Notes under the pieces: generated by a model | Seen by the model: the letters and a program-made list of their open reading frames with translations, nothing else | Told to the model about the DNA's origin: nothing | Database searches by the model: none | Source: an uncultured Bacteroidales bacterium | Lineage (GTDB): Bacteria; Bacteroidota; Bacteroidia; Bacteroidales; Paludibacteraceae | Direction: 5' to 3' | Assembly (NCBI GenBank): GCA_937911935.1 | Contig: CALDQH010000065.1 | Location: 1-5,228, forward strand | Length of the DNA: 5,228 nt | Made by a program: the position numbers and the translations under genes | Shown here: positions 4,852-5,228 of the stretch, piece by piece | How the letters are laid out: each line of letters opens with the position of its first letter | How positions within the stretch are numbered: position 1 is the stretch's first letter

Positions 4852-5228
4852 TTATTTTTGTTTAGGTCTATACATCGATCGAATTACAAAAAACAGGCCT
4901 AAAATGATAAAGGGAATACTTAACAATTGTCCCATATTTAAAAGCATATCGGCCTCGAATGATGCTTGATCGTTCTTAATAAATTCCAATAAGAATCTAA
5001 TCAAAAAGAATACTGCAAAAGCCGTGCCACAAATCAAACCTTCGCGTTTGCGTGCATTGGTAAAGTAATACATACACAACAAGGCGACAAAAAGCAGCAA
5101 ATAACTACCTGCCTCGTATATTTGAGTGGGATGACAAGCAGGAATCATTTCGAGCGGAGTTGCTGCAGGGTACTCGCGTACAAACTTAAAGCCCCAGGGC
5201 AAAGTTGTTATACCACCATAAATTTCGG
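4852..5228 (-). CDS. lgt: Prolipoprotein diacylglyceryl transferase, C-terminal part (5' end outside window)
   Basis: The frame is open from the right edge to TAA at 4852-4854, about 125 residues, less than half of a full Lgt. Lgt is an inner-membrane enzyme that moves the diacylglyceryl group of phosphatidylglycerol onto the lipobox cysteine of prelipoproteins, the first step of lipoprotein maturation. Visible family marks are EIYGGITTLPWGFKFV at the cut end, CHPTQIYEAGSYL (aligned with RHPSQLYE of E. coli Lgt), GTAFAVFFLIRFLLEFIKND, and NMGQLLSIPFIILG. In the RFLLE motif the Arg and Glu align with E. coli R239 and E243, both needed for activity, so this half looks intact. The usual Arg before HPTQ is Cys here. 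The first catalytic half (around E. coli H103, R143, N146) is not in the window. A TTG at 5202 is internal. DUF4834 follows in the same operon. Confidence 0.96.
   Translation of the reverse strand, partial: EIYGGITTLPWGFKFVREYPAATPLEMIPACHPTQIYEAGSYLLLFVALLCMYYFTNARKREGLICGTAFAVFFLIRFLLEFIKNDQASFEADMLLNMGQLLSIPFIILGLFFVIRSMYRPKQK

Overview
The window reads as Bacteroidota, probably Bacteroidales. Evidence is a DUF4834-type small membrane protein directly behind lgt, the near absence of Shine-Dalgarno sites, A/T-rich start regions, and one clear Bacteroidota promoter element (TACCTTTG, fitting TAnnTTTG) in front of a purine-permease gene. No rRNA, tRNA, CRISPR array, transposase or integrase gene is visible.

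The left third (1 to about 1670) looks like accessory, phage- or element-derived DNA. A gene cut by the left edge (2-391, +) resembles the A1S_2505 family of phage non-structural proteins. It converges on a DUF6291-like gene (508-1431, -), the kind found in prophages and integrative elements, which carries a striking Asp/Asn/Glu-Val repeat. The two share a bidirectional terminator at 449-483. Upstream of the DUF6291-like gene are a sigma70-like promoter, two small hairpins and a 39-codon fragment (1553-1672, -) that reads like the C-terminus of a longer protein but has no upstream part. I infer that an element border, or the scar of a deletion, lies near 1670-1730.

The right two thirds (1731 to the end) look like ordinary chromosome, with every gene on the minus strand. 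Read in the direction of transcription they are: the C-terminal part of lgt (lipoprotein diacylglyceryl transferase), cut by the right edge; a 72-residue DUF4834-like membrane protein 2 bp behind it, surely cotranscribed; a terminator; a secreted His/Lys/Cys-rich protein of 156 residues; a secreted SIMPL (DUF541) protein; a strong terminator; and an AzgA-type NCS2 purine permease with its own promoter packed against that terminator.

I do not see a coherent undescribed system. The items most worth checking are the His/Cys-rich secreted protein with a CxxCH motif, the coding repeat in the DUF6291-like gene, the orphan fragment with its hairpin at the presumed border, and a run of degenerate octamer repeats just upstream of the SIMPL start codon.
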